From NCBI RefSeq assembly GCF_003610455.1, contig NZ_RAQK01000001.1, positions 930,001 to 994,000 on the forward strand: a DNA stretch of 64,000 nt, given 5' to 3'. This stretch comes from Sulfitobacter guttiformis. Lineage in GTDB: Bacteria; Pseudomonadota; Alphaproteobacteria; Rhodobacterales; Rhodobacteraceae. The notes beneath the pieces are model-generated. The model saw only the letters and a program-made list of their open reading frames with translations, made no database searches and was not told where the DNA came from. Positions 26,872-35,985 of the stretch are shown one piece after another. The position numbers and the translations under genes are program-made. Every line of letters starts with the position of its first letter. Position 1 is the stretch's first letter.

Positions 26872-28585
26872 TCGCCACCTTCAAGGGCTCGGCACCCTCT
26901 TCTACCAGGACAACATCAAGGCCCACCTCGAGCTTTCGGCGGATACGGTCAGGCTCTGCTTCGGTGTCCATGGTGCTGAACTCGACAAATGAAAGCGCAC
27001 GTTTCCATTGAAATTGCGCTTCGCGTTTACGGCCAACTGCCCAGTAAACATCACCTAAATGATCATTTACTACCGGATCAACAGCTTCAAGCTCTACGGC
27101 GCGCTCCATTTGGATCACTGCCTCGTCATAGCGACCAAGGCGGTAGTAGACCCATCCGAGGCTGTCGACGATATAGCCGCTATCGGGGCTCGCCGCGACT
27201 GCCCGTTCAATCATCCCGAGGGCTTCGTCAAGTTTGCGCTGCTCCTCGACGAGTGAGTACCCCAGATAGTTGAGGACCTGCGGCTGATCGGGATTGATTG
27301 CCAGAGCGGCGCGGAAATCGGCTTCGGCGGACACGTTATCGCCATCTTGGGAGTAGGCAATACCGCGGGAAAAATACAAAAACCATGCGCGGTCATCGCC
27401 TTTGTCTGTCAGGTCAACTGCTTTTGTGTAGGCTGCAATAGCTGCCTGATCCTGATCCTGCGCGCGGAAAATGTCGCCGAGGGTCGCATGAACAACAGCG
27501 AGATTACCGTGACTGCGGGTCAATTGCTCAAGGACTTCGATCGCCTGATCGACCTTGTCGAGGCGGCGCAATCCAGCGGCACGCCCCAGCTCGGCTACGT
27601 GAAATGCCGGATCATCGGCATCAACGGCGCGATATTCCTCGATCGCCAATTCGTACTGTCCCAGCTGCTCCAACAATTCGGCCGTCAGCAGTAGGGCATC
27701 GACGTGGTCGGGGCGCAGATGCCGCGCTATGCGGGCATATAGCAGGGTGTAGTAATCACTTGCCTGCTCGGCCCGCAGAAGAGCCGCAAAGGTAAAGAAA
27801 ACTTCGGAAAGGCCAGCACGGGCCGTTGGTGCATGGGTAAACGGCAGCTGTGCCCCGGTCTCGAGATTGGCAATCAGGATATCTAACTCGGGATCGGTCG
27901 CGCCACTGAATGTGGATGCAATGACCTGTACGGCGTCTTCGTTACGCCCCAGCTGGGACAAGATCTCGACCCGAGCGATCACGCCGCGCCGTGTGCGCGC
28001 TGCAGACCCCGGTGCCTCGGATGCAAACAGCGCCTCAGCGTCTGCGTAGCGGCCCACAGTCGCAAGGGCCAGCGCCTTGTGAAACTGCACAATGCCGCGC
28101 ATGCCAGCGTCGGCCTCGATAGAATCGAACTGGGCAAGCGCGCCACTCACGTCGTCGCTGCCGATCAGGGCCCACCCCTTGACCAAACCATCGACCCACG
28201 GGCTAATCCCGTCGGTGCCCGCCTCATGCGCCGCGAGAGCCACAAAATCACCATCGTCGATCAGTCCGGCTGTGGTCACCATTTGCGCCACATGCGAGCG
28301 CTGGCCCGCATCAATGATCGCTTTGGCCAGCGGCAATGCTTTGCTGATATCGCCAAGTGCCAGATACGATAACGCAGCGCTCTCCATGAGTTCGACGTTC
28401 GACGGGTCCCGGGCCAGCGCGCTGCCATAATATTTCGCAGCGATGCCAAAGTCATTGCGCACGGACGCACTGCGACCCGCAAGATAGGATCCCGCAAGTG
28501 TTTCAGCCGAAACAGGTGCAGGGGCGCCAATGCTCAGGGCAATCCCGAGGGCGGCAATACTCACAGAAGTCAGGAAATTTCGCAT
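26861..28585 (-). CDS. Exported tetratricopeptide repeat protein
   Basis: Protein of 574 residues with a signal peptide (about 1-27, ending PVSAE) and a long series of TPR helices, clearest in the C-terminal half (AAIAAYTKAVDL, AEADFRAALAINPDQPQVLNYLGYSLV, AVIQMERAVELEAVDP). Such repeats bind other proteins, and periplasmic members often assist envelope assembly. The ATG at 28585 starts the signal peptide, and the 18 upstream codons to 28639 look non-coding. It is coupled to ispE by an 11-base overlap, a pairing common in this group but not functionally explained. Confidence 0.87.
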   Translation of the reverse strand: MRNFLTSVSIAALGIALSIGAPAPVSAETLAGSYLAGRSASVRNDFGIAAKYYGSALARDPSNVELMESAALSYLALGDISKALPLAKAIIDAGQRSHVAQMVTTAGLIDDGDFVALAAHEAGTDGISPWVDGLVKGWALIGSDDVSGALAQFDSIEADAGMRGIVQFHKALALATVGRYADAEALFASEAPGSAARTRRGVIARVEILSQLGRNEDAVQVIASTFSGATDPELDILIANLETGAQLPFTHAPTARAGLSEVFFTFAALLRAEQASDYYTLLYARIARHLRPDHVDALLLTAELLEQLGQYELAIEEYRAVDADDPAFHVAELGRAAGLRRLDKVDQAIEVLEQLTRSHGNLAVVHATLGDIFRAQDQDQAAIAAYTKAVDLTDKGDDRAWFLYFSRGIAYSQDGDNVSAEADFRAALAINPDQPQVLNYLGYSLVEEQRKLDEALGMIERAVAASPDSGYIVDSLGWVYYRLGRYDEAVIQMERAVELEAVDPVVNDHLGDVYWAVGRKREAQFQWKRALSFVEFSTMDTEAEPDRIRRKLEVGLDVVLVEEGAEPLKVANDN

Positions 28586-28682
28586 ATGCTCAAGCCTTTT
28601 CGTTTTAAGACAGGCTAGCATGTTTGCGCATACGCGCAATGGCGGCCCCCCACCTGAATAGGCAGGAAGCCGCGGTTATTGA

Positions 28683-30338
28683 TCACATGTTCGGGTAGTT
28701 CGGACCGTCTCCACCCTGCGGAGTTGTCCAGACAATGTTCTGGCTAGGGTCTTTGATGTCGCATGTCTTGCAATGCACACAGTTCTGGAAGTTGATAACG
28801 AAACGGGTGTCTTTTCCCGCCTCTTCCACAAATTCGTATACGCCTGCAGGGCAATAGCGTGCTGATGGACCCGCGTATTTGGCGAGGTTAACCTCGACAG
28901 GCACGGTCGCATCCTTGAGCTGCAGATGCGCGGGCTGGCTTTCCTCGTGGTTGGTAAAGGAAAACGCCACATTTGTCAGACGGTCAAAGCTAAGTTTGCC
29001 ATCCGGCTTGGGATAGGCAATCTGTTTGTGTTTGGAAGCAAGCTCCGTCGCGTCGGCATCGTTTTTACCATGCGGCATCGTTCCAAGCAGAGAGAAGTTG
29101 AACAGCGTGTTGCACCACATATCGAAGCCGCCGATCGCAAGCGAGGCGGCAAGGCCGTATTTCGACCACAGCGGTTTTACGTTGCGAACTTTGAACAGGT
29201 CCTGACCGATCGCACCTTCGCGGACTTCCTTCTCATAGTCAGGCAGTTCGTCTCCCGAGCGTCCGGCAATGATTGCCTCATGCGCCGCCTCTGCCGCAGC
29301 TTTGCCGGAAATCATTGCATTATGGTTGCCCTTGATACGCGGTACATTGACCATGCCCACCGAACACCCAAGCAGAGCCACACCAGGTGCGACCATCTTT
29401 GGCATCGATTGATAGCCGCCTTCGGTGATCGCACGCGCGCCATAGGCCACGCGCTTACCGCCCTTGAGCAACTCGGCCACCATCGGATGATGCTTGAACT
29501 GCTGGAATTCCATGTAGGGAAACACATGCGGGTTTTTGTAGCCAAGGTGGACCACGAAACCGACGTAGACCTGATTGTTTTCGAGATGATAGATAAATGA
29601 TCCACCACCCGCTTTCTTACCCAGCGGCCAACCCATTGTATGGGTGACGGATCCTAATTTGTGCTTGGCGGGATCAATCTCCCAGATTTCTTTCATGCCA
29701 AGACCATATTTCTGGGGCTCTTTACCCTTGGCCAGATCGTACTTCTCGATCACCTGCTTGGACAATGATCCGCGTACACCCTCGCTGAGGAAAACGTATT
29801 TGCCGTGCAGTTCCATTCCGGGCTCATAGCTCGGGCCCGGGGTGCCATCGGCACTCTTGCCCATTTCGCCCGCGACCACGCCTTTGACTTCACCATTTTC
29901 GCCGTAGACGATCTCGGAGCAGGCCATCCCGGGAAAGATTTCGACCCCGAGTTCTTCCGCCTGTTCGGCCATCCAGCGACAGACATTACCCATAGAAACG
30001 ATATAGTTGCCGTGGTTGTTCATCAAAGGCGGCATCGGAAAATTCGGAATGCGCACTTCGCCCGCAGCACCCAGAGCATAAAAGTTATCTTCAACGACAG
30101 GGACGTTCAGCGGCGCGCCTTTTTCTTTCCAGTCAGGAATCAATGCGTCGAGACCGACAGGATCCAAAACCGCACCCGAGAGAATGTGCGCACCTACCTC
30201 TGAGCCTTTTTCCAGCACAACGACAGTACGCTCGGAATCGAGCTGCTTGAGACGTATGGCCGCCGACAGACCCGCAGGCCCTGCACCGACGATAACAACG
30301 TCATATTCCATCGCTTCGCGTTCGTTCTCGGCCATCAT
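28683..30338 (-). CDS. Electron transfer flavoprotein-ubiquinone oxidoreductase
   Basis: Membrane-associated FAD and 4Fe-4S protein that passes electrons from ETF (fatty acid and amino acid dehydrogenases) to ubiquinone. The 551 residues contain the FAD loop VVIVGAGPAGLSAAIRL, the conserved GNHNAM and ISGKAAAEAAHEA blocks, and a C-terminal ferredoxin-like site CVHCKTCDIKDP plus an earlier cysteine in RYCPAG. The ATG at 30338 has GGGAG five bases upstream, with a second ATG directly after it. It functionally complements the acyl-CoA dehydrogenase at 40568. It is monocistronic and diverges from greA. Confidence 0.96.
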   Translation of the reverse strand: MMAENEREAMEYDVVIVGAGPAGLSAAIRLKQLDSERTVVVLEKGSEVGAHILSGAVLDPVGLDALIPDWKEKGAPLNVPVVEDNFYALGAAGEVRIPNFPMPPLMNNHGNYIVSMGNVCRWMAEQAEELGVEIFPGMACSEIVYGENGEVKGVVAGEMGKSADGTPGPSYEPGMELHGKYVFLSEGVRGSLSKQVIEKYDLAKGKEPQKYGLGMKEIWEIDPAKHKLGSVTHTMGWPLGKKAGGGSFIYHLENNQVYVGFVVHLGYKNPHVFPYMEFQQFKHHPMVAELLKGGKRVAYGARAITEGGYQSMPKMVAPGVALLGCSVGMVNVPRIKGNHNAMISGKAAAEAAHEAIIAGRSGDELPDYEKEVREGAIGQDLFKVRNVKPLWSKYGLAASLAIGGFDMWCNTLFNFSLLGTMPHGKNDADATELASKHKQIAYPKPDGKLSFDRLTNVAFSFTNHEESQPAHLQLKDATVPVEVNLAKYAGPSARYCPAGVYEFVEEAGKDTRFVINFQNCVHCKTCDIKDPSQNIVWTTPQGGDGPNYPNM

Positions 30339-30716
30339 TCTTGCTCCCGGTCGGTGAAAAAGGTTTGAATTGAGGTAGCGACTGGAACAGTAGTTTGCAA
30401 TCACGACGATACGTTAAAATCGTCGCAGGGGCGTGTTTTTGCCTTAACTTTACGCGCATCCCCCTCACTAGCTGGGTTTTTGACGGGATTTGCCGGCAGC
30501 CGCGCGGACCATTTGCGCCGGTCGGATGCTTGAAAACGATGCGCCAGTTGCCACGGCAATCATGCTGTGCCCGTGATGTGTTTCGGCGAAACCGCGCCGC
30601 CATCATCGGCTTATCCGCTTGCATTTGATGCTCAACATAGGTCAGGTAAAAGACAACACCAACACGCGCCCCGAACCGCATTCGGGGCGCGCCTTAGTAT
30701 TACGGACACCGATGCC
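30339..30716. other. Divergent intergenic region between ETF-QO and greA
   Basis: 378 bases holding the promoters of two divergent genes. Open frames on both strands (30395-30628 plus, and an extension of a minus frame to 30681) have no ribosome site or family. A weak TTGATG/TAAAAG pair (16-base spacing, about 30627-30654) could serve greA. The only clear structure is the GC-rich hairpin at 30666-30690. Confidence 0.5.
30666..30690 (+). repeat. GC-rich hairpin in the greA leader
   Basis: GCGCCCCGAA and TTCGGGGCGC form a perfect ten-base stem around CCGCA, 26 bases before the greA start codon and with no T-run after it. It would form in the 5' leader if transcription starts upstream, and could affect greA expression. 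GreA genes in other bacteria are known to be autoregulated through leader transcripts, but that link is inference here. Confidence 0.55.
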
Positions 30717-31187
30717 ATGGAAAAAATACCAATGACTCGCGGTGGGCACATCGCCCTCGAGACCGAGCTCAAGCACCTCAAGACCGTGGAACGGCCCGCC
30801 ATCATCAAGGCGATTGCCGAAGCGCGCGAGCATGGGGATCTATCGGAGAATGCCGAATACCATTCCGCCAAAGAAAAGCAGTCTTTCATTGAGGGACGTG
30901 TAAAAGAACTTGAGGGGGCGATTTCGCTTGCCGATGTAATTGACCCTGCAAAACTGTCCGGCACAATCAAATTTGGTGCCAAGGTGACACTTGTGGATGA
31001 GGTTACCGAAGAAGAGAAGACTTATCAGATTGTTGGCGAATATGAGGCCAATATCGAAAAGGGTATGCTCAACATCAAATCACCCATCGCGCGGGCGCTG
31101 ATCGGCAAGGACGAAGGCGACAGCGTCGAAGTCCGCACACCGGGAGGTGTTAAATCCTATGAGGTCCTCAAAATCGTTTATGCCTAA
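30717..31187 (+). CDS. greA: Transcription elongation factor GreA
   Basis: Rescues backtracked RNA polymerase by stimulating transcript cleavage. The 156 residues begin [18 protein letters not shown]. The N-terminal coiled coil carries the tip acidic residues in [21 protein letters not shown], and the C-terminal FKBP-like domain ends [16 protein letters not shown]. The ATG at 30717 gives the standard alphaproteobacterial N-terminus, and the longer frame from 30567 passes through the leader hairpin. It is followed 14 bases later by an unknown membrane protein gene in the same direction. Confidence 0.96.
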   Translation: MEKIPMTRGGHIALETELKHLKTVERPAIIKAIAEAREHGDLSENAEYHSAKEKQSFIEGRVKELEGAISLADVIDPAKLSGTIKFGAKVTLVDEVTEEEKTYQIVGEYEANIEKGMLNIKSPIARALIGKDEGDSVEVRTPGGVKSYEVLKIVYA

Positions 31188-31201
31188 GCGGAGCGGTAAC
31201 C

Positions 31202-32278
31202 ATGTCTGACGGCCCATCCGAAGATAGCTCAGGCGCACGCCCCGCCACCGGCGCTTTGCGCAAATCAACACTCAAAAACCCTTCCGCCCGTCCAACCCCC
31301 TTGGGCATATATGACAAAACACGCGCGGAAGGCATAACCGGCATCGAAGTCGCAGCAATTGCGATGTCGGTGATCTGGTTACTGGGATGTTTGATTTTCT
31401 TTGTCTTCATGACCCAGCCCTCGGTTCCAGAGGGTCAGGGAGGTCTGCGGTTTTTGATGACAATGCTGGCGGTTTTCATGCCGGTTGCGATGATCTGGGT
31501 CGCGGCAACTGCCGCCCGTGCCAGCCGTGTCATGCGTGAAGAAAGCCAACGCTTGCAGGCCGCAATCGACGCAATACGCCACGCCTATATCGCCCAGCAA
31601 CAGGGTGGCGGTTTCAGAAACGAACCGTCCGTCAACCGCAAACTCGACGAGATTGCGGCCGCAACGCGCAAAACCGAAACCGCGCTCGCGACATTTTCCA
31701 CCCGCCGCGAGGAATCGTCGCGCGCTCCAAAGCCCGCGCCGGCTGTGGCACCCCCGGACGATCAGCCGACCCTCGCACTAGGCACACAAAGTGCTGATAT
31801 GGCGCCCGTGCTGGCGGCCGAGGATCTGATCCGTGCGCTCAACTTTCCTGAAACGGCAGAGGATGAGGCCGGTTTTGCCGCCCTACGCCGCGCCATGAAG
31901 GACCGTAACGCCGCCCAACTTATTCAGGCATCTCAAGACATCCTGACCTTGTTGAGTCAGGATGGCATTTACATGGACGATCTCACCCCCGACCGGGCGC
32001 GAACCGAGATATGGCGCATGTTCGGGCAAGGCGCACGCGGGCGTCCTGTTGCCGCTCTGGGTGGTATCCGCGACCGCTCGTCCTTGGCCCTGACTGCTGG
32101 TCGGATGAAGCAGGATCCCATCTTCCGCGATGCCGCGCACCATTTTTTACGCCGCTTCGACAGACTGTTCGCCAATTTCGAAAAAGTATCAAGCGACGAG
32201 GAAATTTCGGCGATGGCCGATACACGCACTGCCCGCGCGTTCATGTTGCTCGGGCGGGTGGCGGGTACGTTCGACTGA
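31202..32278 (+). CDS. Membrane protein of unknown function downstream of greA
   Basis: Protein of 358 residues that I do not recognise as a named family. The N-terminal 45 residues are polar and basic, followed by two transmembrane segments (about 50-71 and 83-104). A helical segment (MREESQRLQAAIDAIRHAY) and a proline-rich linker (about 170-195) follow, and then a C-terminal helical domain of about 150 residues ending GRVAGTFD. Both termini should be cytoplasmic. It lies 14 bases after greA and is probably co-transcribed. It reads as a real gene with codon use like its neighbours. Confidence 0.75.
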   Translation: MSDGPSEDSSGARPATGALRKSTLKNPSARPTPLGIYDKTRAEGITGIEVAAIAMSVIWLLGCLIFFVFMTQPSVPEGQGGLRFLMTMLAVFMPVAMIWVAATAARASRVMREESQRLQAAIDAIRHAYIAQQQGGGFRNEPSVNRKLDEIAAATRKTETALATFSTRREESSRAPKPAPAVAPPDDQPTLALGTQSADMAPVLAAEDLIRALNFPETAEDEAGFAALRRAMKDRNAAQLIQASQDILTLLSQDGIYMDDLTPDRARTEIWRMFGQGARGRPVAALGGIRDRSSLALTAGRMKQDPIFRDAAHHFLRRFDRLFANFEKVSSDEEISAMADTRTARAFMLLGRVAGTFD

Positions 32279-32290
32279 AGCTATCGCACC

Positions 32291-32776
32291 TCAGGGGCAA
32301 ACTTGCGCGCGATTCTCCGCGTCAAAAACGGCCCTTAGTATATTACCAGCCACTGTTTCGAACACCACAGACGCGCCCGCCATTTCGCCGCCTGTAACGC
32401 GGATCTGGCCCAGATCTGACACCTTGAGGCGGTCATCAACATCGATAGAAAAGACAGCACGCGAGTGGGGAGCCCCATCGCGCAGCGCTACCCGAACAGC
32501 CTGCGCGCCATCTGCCACGACACCCGCAGTGGTGCCACCCTCGTCACGCAGCGGCTGGAACACATCGACACCTGTACCCCCGTCCGCCGTATCGAAAATC
32601 AGTTGACCGGCCGAACCGCGCAAATCGACAGTTACAGACATCAATGGCTGTATGCCCATCACCAGCTCAAAGCGATCCCACGGCGCGCTTTCAATAAAAC
32701 GCAGATTTGGTCCCTCACAATCTGCTGCCTGCGCACCACCTGCCAAGACAAGCATGAAAATTGTCGACTTTACCAT
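32291..32776 (-). CDS. Small secreted protein of unknown function at the end of the moco operon
   Basis: Exported protein of 161 residues. The signal peptide is about 1-19 (VKSTIFMLVLAGGAQAAD), followed by a beta-rich domain with two cysteines, one at the mature N-terminus and one near the C-terminus (QVCP), which could form a disulfide. There is no family I can name. Two ATGs lie near the start: the one at 32782 touches GGAGG, while 32776 has it six bases upstream and begins a good signal peptide, so I use 32776. It follows the MoeA fusion by ten bases and is the last gene of that operon. Confidence 0.7.
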   Translation of the reverse strand: MVKSTIFMLVLAGGAQAADCEGPNLRFIESAPWDRFELVMGIQPLMSVTVDLRGSAGQLIFDTADGGTGVDVFQPLRDEGGTTAGVVADGAQAVRVALRDGAPHSRAVFSIDVDDRLKVSDLGQIRVTGGEMAGASVVFETVAGNILRAVFDAENRAQVCP

Positions 32777-32786
32777 CACCATCCTC

Positions 32787-34898
32787 CTAGATTCCGAAAC
32801 TTCCAAACGGGATGAACCGCACCGGATCGCCTTCTGCGACCTCTCGTGCATCCTCATCTAATTCAACCAAACCCTCTGCCCAGCTCAGCCCGCTGATCCG
32901 CCCCGAACCTTCAGAAACGAACACTTCGGCGCGGCCATCACGGATGCGGGCGCGCAGATACTCGCGGCGGCCAGCCTTTTTACGCTTGGAGAACGCGGCG
33001 GGCACCTCAAAACCCTGAGGCACCTGCCATGCTGCCCCCGCAAGACGGCCCAGCGCCGGCCGCGCGAATATCAAGGTACAGACCATCGCCGCAACAGGAT
33101 TACCCGGCAAACCGAACACAGGAATGTTGCGCCACATTCCAAGGGCAAGTGGTCGCCCCGGTTTGATAGCGATGCGCCAAAGCGTCATAGCGCCGGCCTC
33201 TTCCAGCAGGCCAGAGACGTGGTCTTCGTCTCCAGCGGAAGCGCCGCCGCTGGTTATAATGGCGTCAACCCGCTCTACGCAATTATCGAGCATCCGGCGC
33301 ATCACTACGCGGTCGTCCGGCGCCTGGCCCAGATCAACAGCTTCGTGCCCCATCTGCTCTAACAAGGCCAAAAGCATGGGCCGATTTGCATCATAAATCT
33401 GGCCCGCCGCCGCAGAGGCCCCCGCCTCGACCAGTTCGTCTCCGGTAGAAAGAACGCCCACGCGCAGCCGTTTGCGGACGGCAATTTGCGACAGACCTGT
33501 GGCAGCCAGAAGAGCAAGATCGGCGGCGGTGATGCGTCGGCCAGCACTTACGATCACATCACCCGCCGCGACATCCTCCCCCGCGCTCCGGGTGTTGGAG
33601 CCTCGCTTGAGCATGCCCTGAAACATAATATGCCTATCTGAGACAGAGACATCTTCCTGAAGGATGACCGTATCAACACCCTGAGGAAGTACTGCGCCGG
33701 TTAGTACACGGATTGCGAAACCCGGCGGTACATCTGCAGGGGCGTCCCCCGCTGCGGCACGGCCCTGTACCAGCGGCAAACGGTGCATTCCATCTGGACG
33801 GCCTCCGGCAAATCCATACCCGTCAACGGCTGTGTTCGGCAGTGCCGGATTAGCGCGGGCGGCGGATACATCGTGAGCCGCAATACGGCCACAGGCCTGC
33901 GTTATCGGCACGTTCTCAACCTGTGCAACAGCCACAAGTCTGCCCTCAAGCAGCGCTAGCGCCTCCGCGACAGGCGTCCAATGCACCCCTTGGGGCAGCG
34001 CAAAACAATCATTGCGCAGAGGCGGCGTGCGGGCTGCAAGGCTAATAAGCTCTTCCGTGAGGCCCGCCCCCAGTATCCATCCCTCTTCACGGGCAGCAGG
34101 CGGAATATCCTTCATATGCGCGGAGAGGCGGTCCACGGGCAAGCGTGCGAGCGCGTCTGCCAGAAGGCGCACCTGCGTCCTGTCGCGTATCCTATCAGAG
34201 CCCTCAACAGCCAGAGCAGATTTAACCGCTTTCTCTATAACACCGGGCCAAATTTCGGCCAGCACCACTGGGGCTTCCTCACACGCCTCGAATGGCCAAA
34301 CTGCCACCTCTCCGAGACGCCGCAGTCGATTTAGCATCGGAAAGCCCATCATCGCCTGACCGCCTACTGTCGGCGGAAATGCCAACTGAAAACATGACGA
34401 TGACGCCTTTGAGACAAGGTCACAGGCGCGTTTTTCCGCGAATGAATCAAAAACGATTCCCGCCTTGCGGTAGGGAATTTCAGGCCAGCGGTCTTTGTGC
34501 AATTTACCCCAGAACGGACCTGCGCCCTGAAACATTTCATTCAGAATTTCGGCCAGATCAAAGCGGTTGTTACTGCCATCCACCGCATCCTCGATCCGGT
34601 CGTCAAACCATTTCCACACTTCAAAAGGGTCATCCGATCCGGTCACATGCCGCCCAAATCCGGCGGGATAGCCGAAGGGGAAATCGAACGTACACAGCAG
34701 ACGGCGCCCCGCCTTTTTTTCAGCAGCGATCAGGCGGATGATCTCTTGCTCTGCTATCTGCCGCGACCTGCAATACACCGGCTCTAAGGACGCGCCATCC
34801 TGCGTAATCCCAAGCCAGATAGCGTCTTTTTGCGGCTTTGGACCTTTGCGCTTTCCTGCTGACCAATCTACCACGACGACAGTGTCAAAAGGCCTCAC
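32787..34898 (-). CDS. moeA: Fusion: unknown RNase H-like domain plus molybdopterin molybdenumtransferase MoeA
   Basis: Protein of 703 residues. The C-terminal part (about 296-703) is a complete MoeA, which inserts molybdate into adenylylated molybdopterin: PNTAVDGYGF at 354-363 with the catalytic aspartate, STGDELVEAG, IYDANRPML, TSGGASAGDEDHV and GLPGNPVAAM. The N-terminal part (about 1-295) is not MoeA. It begins VVVVDWSAG and has CTFDFPFGYP at 69-78, a pattern like the RNase H-fold DUF429 group, but I cannot confirm it. The start is GTG at 34898, overlapping the mobB stop (GTGA). The operon context (fdhD, mobA, mobB) agrees with a molybdenum role. Confidence 0.85.
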   Translation of the reverse strand: MRPFDTVVVVDWSAGKRKGPKPQKDAIWLGITQDGASLEPVYCRSRQIAEQEIIRLIAAEKKAGRRLLCTFDFPFGYPAGFGRHVTGSDDPFEVWKWFDDRIEDAVDGSNNRFDLAEILNEMFQGAGPFWGKLHKDRWPEIPYRKAGIVFDSFAEKRACDLVSKASSSCFQLAFPPTVGGQAMMGFPMLNRLRRLGEVAVWPFEACEEAPVVLAEIWPGVIEKAVKSALAVEGSDRIRDRTQVRLLADALARLPVDRLSAHMKDIPPAAREEGWILGAGLTEELISLAARTPPLRNDCFALPQGVHWTPVAEALALLEGRLVAVAQVENVPITQACGRIAAHDVSAARANPALPNTAVDGYGFAGGRPDGMHRLPLVQGRAAAGDAPADVPPGFAIRVLTGAVLPQGVDTVILQEDVSVSDRHIMFQGMLKRGSNTRSAGEDVAAGDVIVSAGRRITAADLALLAATGLSQIAVRKRLRVGVLSTGDELVEAGASAAAGQIYDANRPMLLALLEQMGHEAVDLGQAPDDRVVMRRMLDNCVERVDAIITSGGASAGDEDHVSGLLEEAGAMTLWRIAIKPGRPLALGMWRNIPVFGLPGNPVAAMVCTLIFARPALGRLAGAAWQVPQGFEVPAAFSKRKKAGRREYLRARIRDGRAEVFVSEGSGRISGLSWAEGLVELDEDAREVAEGDPVRFIPFGSFGI

Positions 34899-35386
34899 AA
34901 TCCAACCTCGCGCAGAATGAAATCAGCAATCAGGACAGTATCATCAAGATTGAAAACAGGCCGGTCAAGTGTCACGGAAACGTCGCTGGCCACAGCACGA
35001 ACAGACGGATCGTCGCTTGCAATAAGAGGATTTCCGGTCACGGCACGGTGCGCCTCGATTTTTGGATGCGCGTCGCGCTTGTACCCTTCGATCAGTACCA
35101 GATCGACCGGAGCAAGCTGCGCCAGCAACATGTCGAGTGCAGGCTCGGGTGCGCCGCGCAGCTCGTGCATCAATGCGATGCGGTTACGCGATGCGAGCAA
35201 AACCTGCGATGCACCCGCCTCGCGGTGGCGAAAGCTGTCCTTGCCAGCATGATCCACATCGAAACTGTGATGGGCATGCTTTACCGTCGAGACGGAAAAG
35301 CCCCGCCCCGTGATCTCTGTTACCAGCCGTTCCATCAACCCTGTCTTGCCCGCGTTTTTCCAGCCGACGACACCGTAGAGCTTCAT
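34895..35386 (-). CDS. mobB: Molybdopterin-guanine dinucleotide biosynthesis adaptor MobB
   Basis: P-loop GTP-binding protein of 163 residues that assists MobA in forming molybdopterin guanine dinucleotide. The P-loop is GWKNAGKTGL at the N-terminus, followed by STVKHAHHSFDVDHAGKDS, the HREAGA block and LVLIEGYKRDAHPKIE, all standard MobB features. The ATG overlaps the mobA stop and its stop overlaps the MoeA fusion start, so translation is coupled on both sides. Confidence 0.95.
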   Translation of the reverse strand: MKLYGVVGWKNAGKTGLMERLVTEITGRGFSVSTVKHAHHSFDVDHAGKDSFRHREAGASQVLLASRNRIALMHELRGAPEPALDMLLAQLAPVDLVLIEGYKRDAHPKIEAHRAVTGNPLIASDDPSVRAVASDVSVTLDRPVFNLDDTVLIADFILREVGL

Positions 35387-35985
35387 AGCATCGCCTCGGC
35401 GCGAGCCAGATCATCGGGGGTGTTGACGTTAAAAAACGCTTCCTCTTGCGGGAACAGTGCCTCACGCCCGCCGTGTACCTGCGTCCACAGCACGACCTTG
35501 CGCAATCCCCCTTTCAGCGCGGCGCGCAAATCATCGCGGAGGGCAACTGGCCAAAGACCGAATGTCGGATGGCGTGCCGCACCGCGCTGTTCGTCAGGTG
35601 TAGCAGCAAGGACAAGCGGATGCGTCATACCCTCTGAGGCAAGCAGAAGCTGCGGCACCAGATCACAGGGGAAAAAAGGTGTGTCGGCAGCGGCTGTCAC
35701 AATCGTATCTGCACCCTGCGTCGCGGCCCAGTCGAGACCAGCCAGGACACCGGCCAGCGGCCCCGCGAATCCCTCAATACTGTCTGCAATCACGGGCATG
35801 GCCATTGAGGCAAACCGCGCAGGATCACCATTTGCGTTCAGCGCCAGCGCCGCGACCTGAGGCGCCAACCGCGCTTCGACACGCGAAATCAGTGTCTGAC
35901 CGCCCAGCATCCGCAACCCCTTATCGCCGCCGCCCATGCGCGTTGCCTGCCCCCCCGCGAGTATAACGCCAAAAGGTTGTTTCAT
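35383..35985 (-). CDS. mobA: Molybdenum cofactor guanylyltransferase
   Basis: Transfers GMP to molybdopterin to make the bis-MGD cofactor used by DMSO-reductase family enzymes such as formate dehydrogenase. In its 200 residues the nucleotide-binding signature GVILAGGQATRMGGGDKGL is at the N-terminus, then ADSIEGFAGPLAGVLAGL and the metal-binding AADTPFFP. The C-terminus is FFNVNTPDDLARAE. The ATG at 35985 overlaps the stop of the 84-residue gene (ATGA). A longer frame to 36219 is only a reading-frame extension. Confidence 0.94.
   Translation of the reverse strand: MKQPFGVILAGGQATRMGGGDKGLRMLGGQTLISRVEARLAPQVAALALNANGDPARFASMAMPVIADSIEGFAGPLAGVLAGLDWAATQGADTIVTAAADTPFFPCDLVPQLLLASEGMTHPLVLAATPDEQRGAARHPTFGLWPVALRDDLRAALKGGLRKVVLWTQVHGGREALFPQEEAFFNVNTPDDLARAEAML

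Noticed and set aside
30395..30628. 78-codon plus-strand frame upstream of greA
   Set aside because: It is cysteine-rich without pattern, has no ribosome site and lies in a divergent promoter region.
34838..35860. 340-codon plus-strand frame opposite mobB and mobA
   Set aside because: Both minus-strand genes have clear family motifs, and the plus frame has none.
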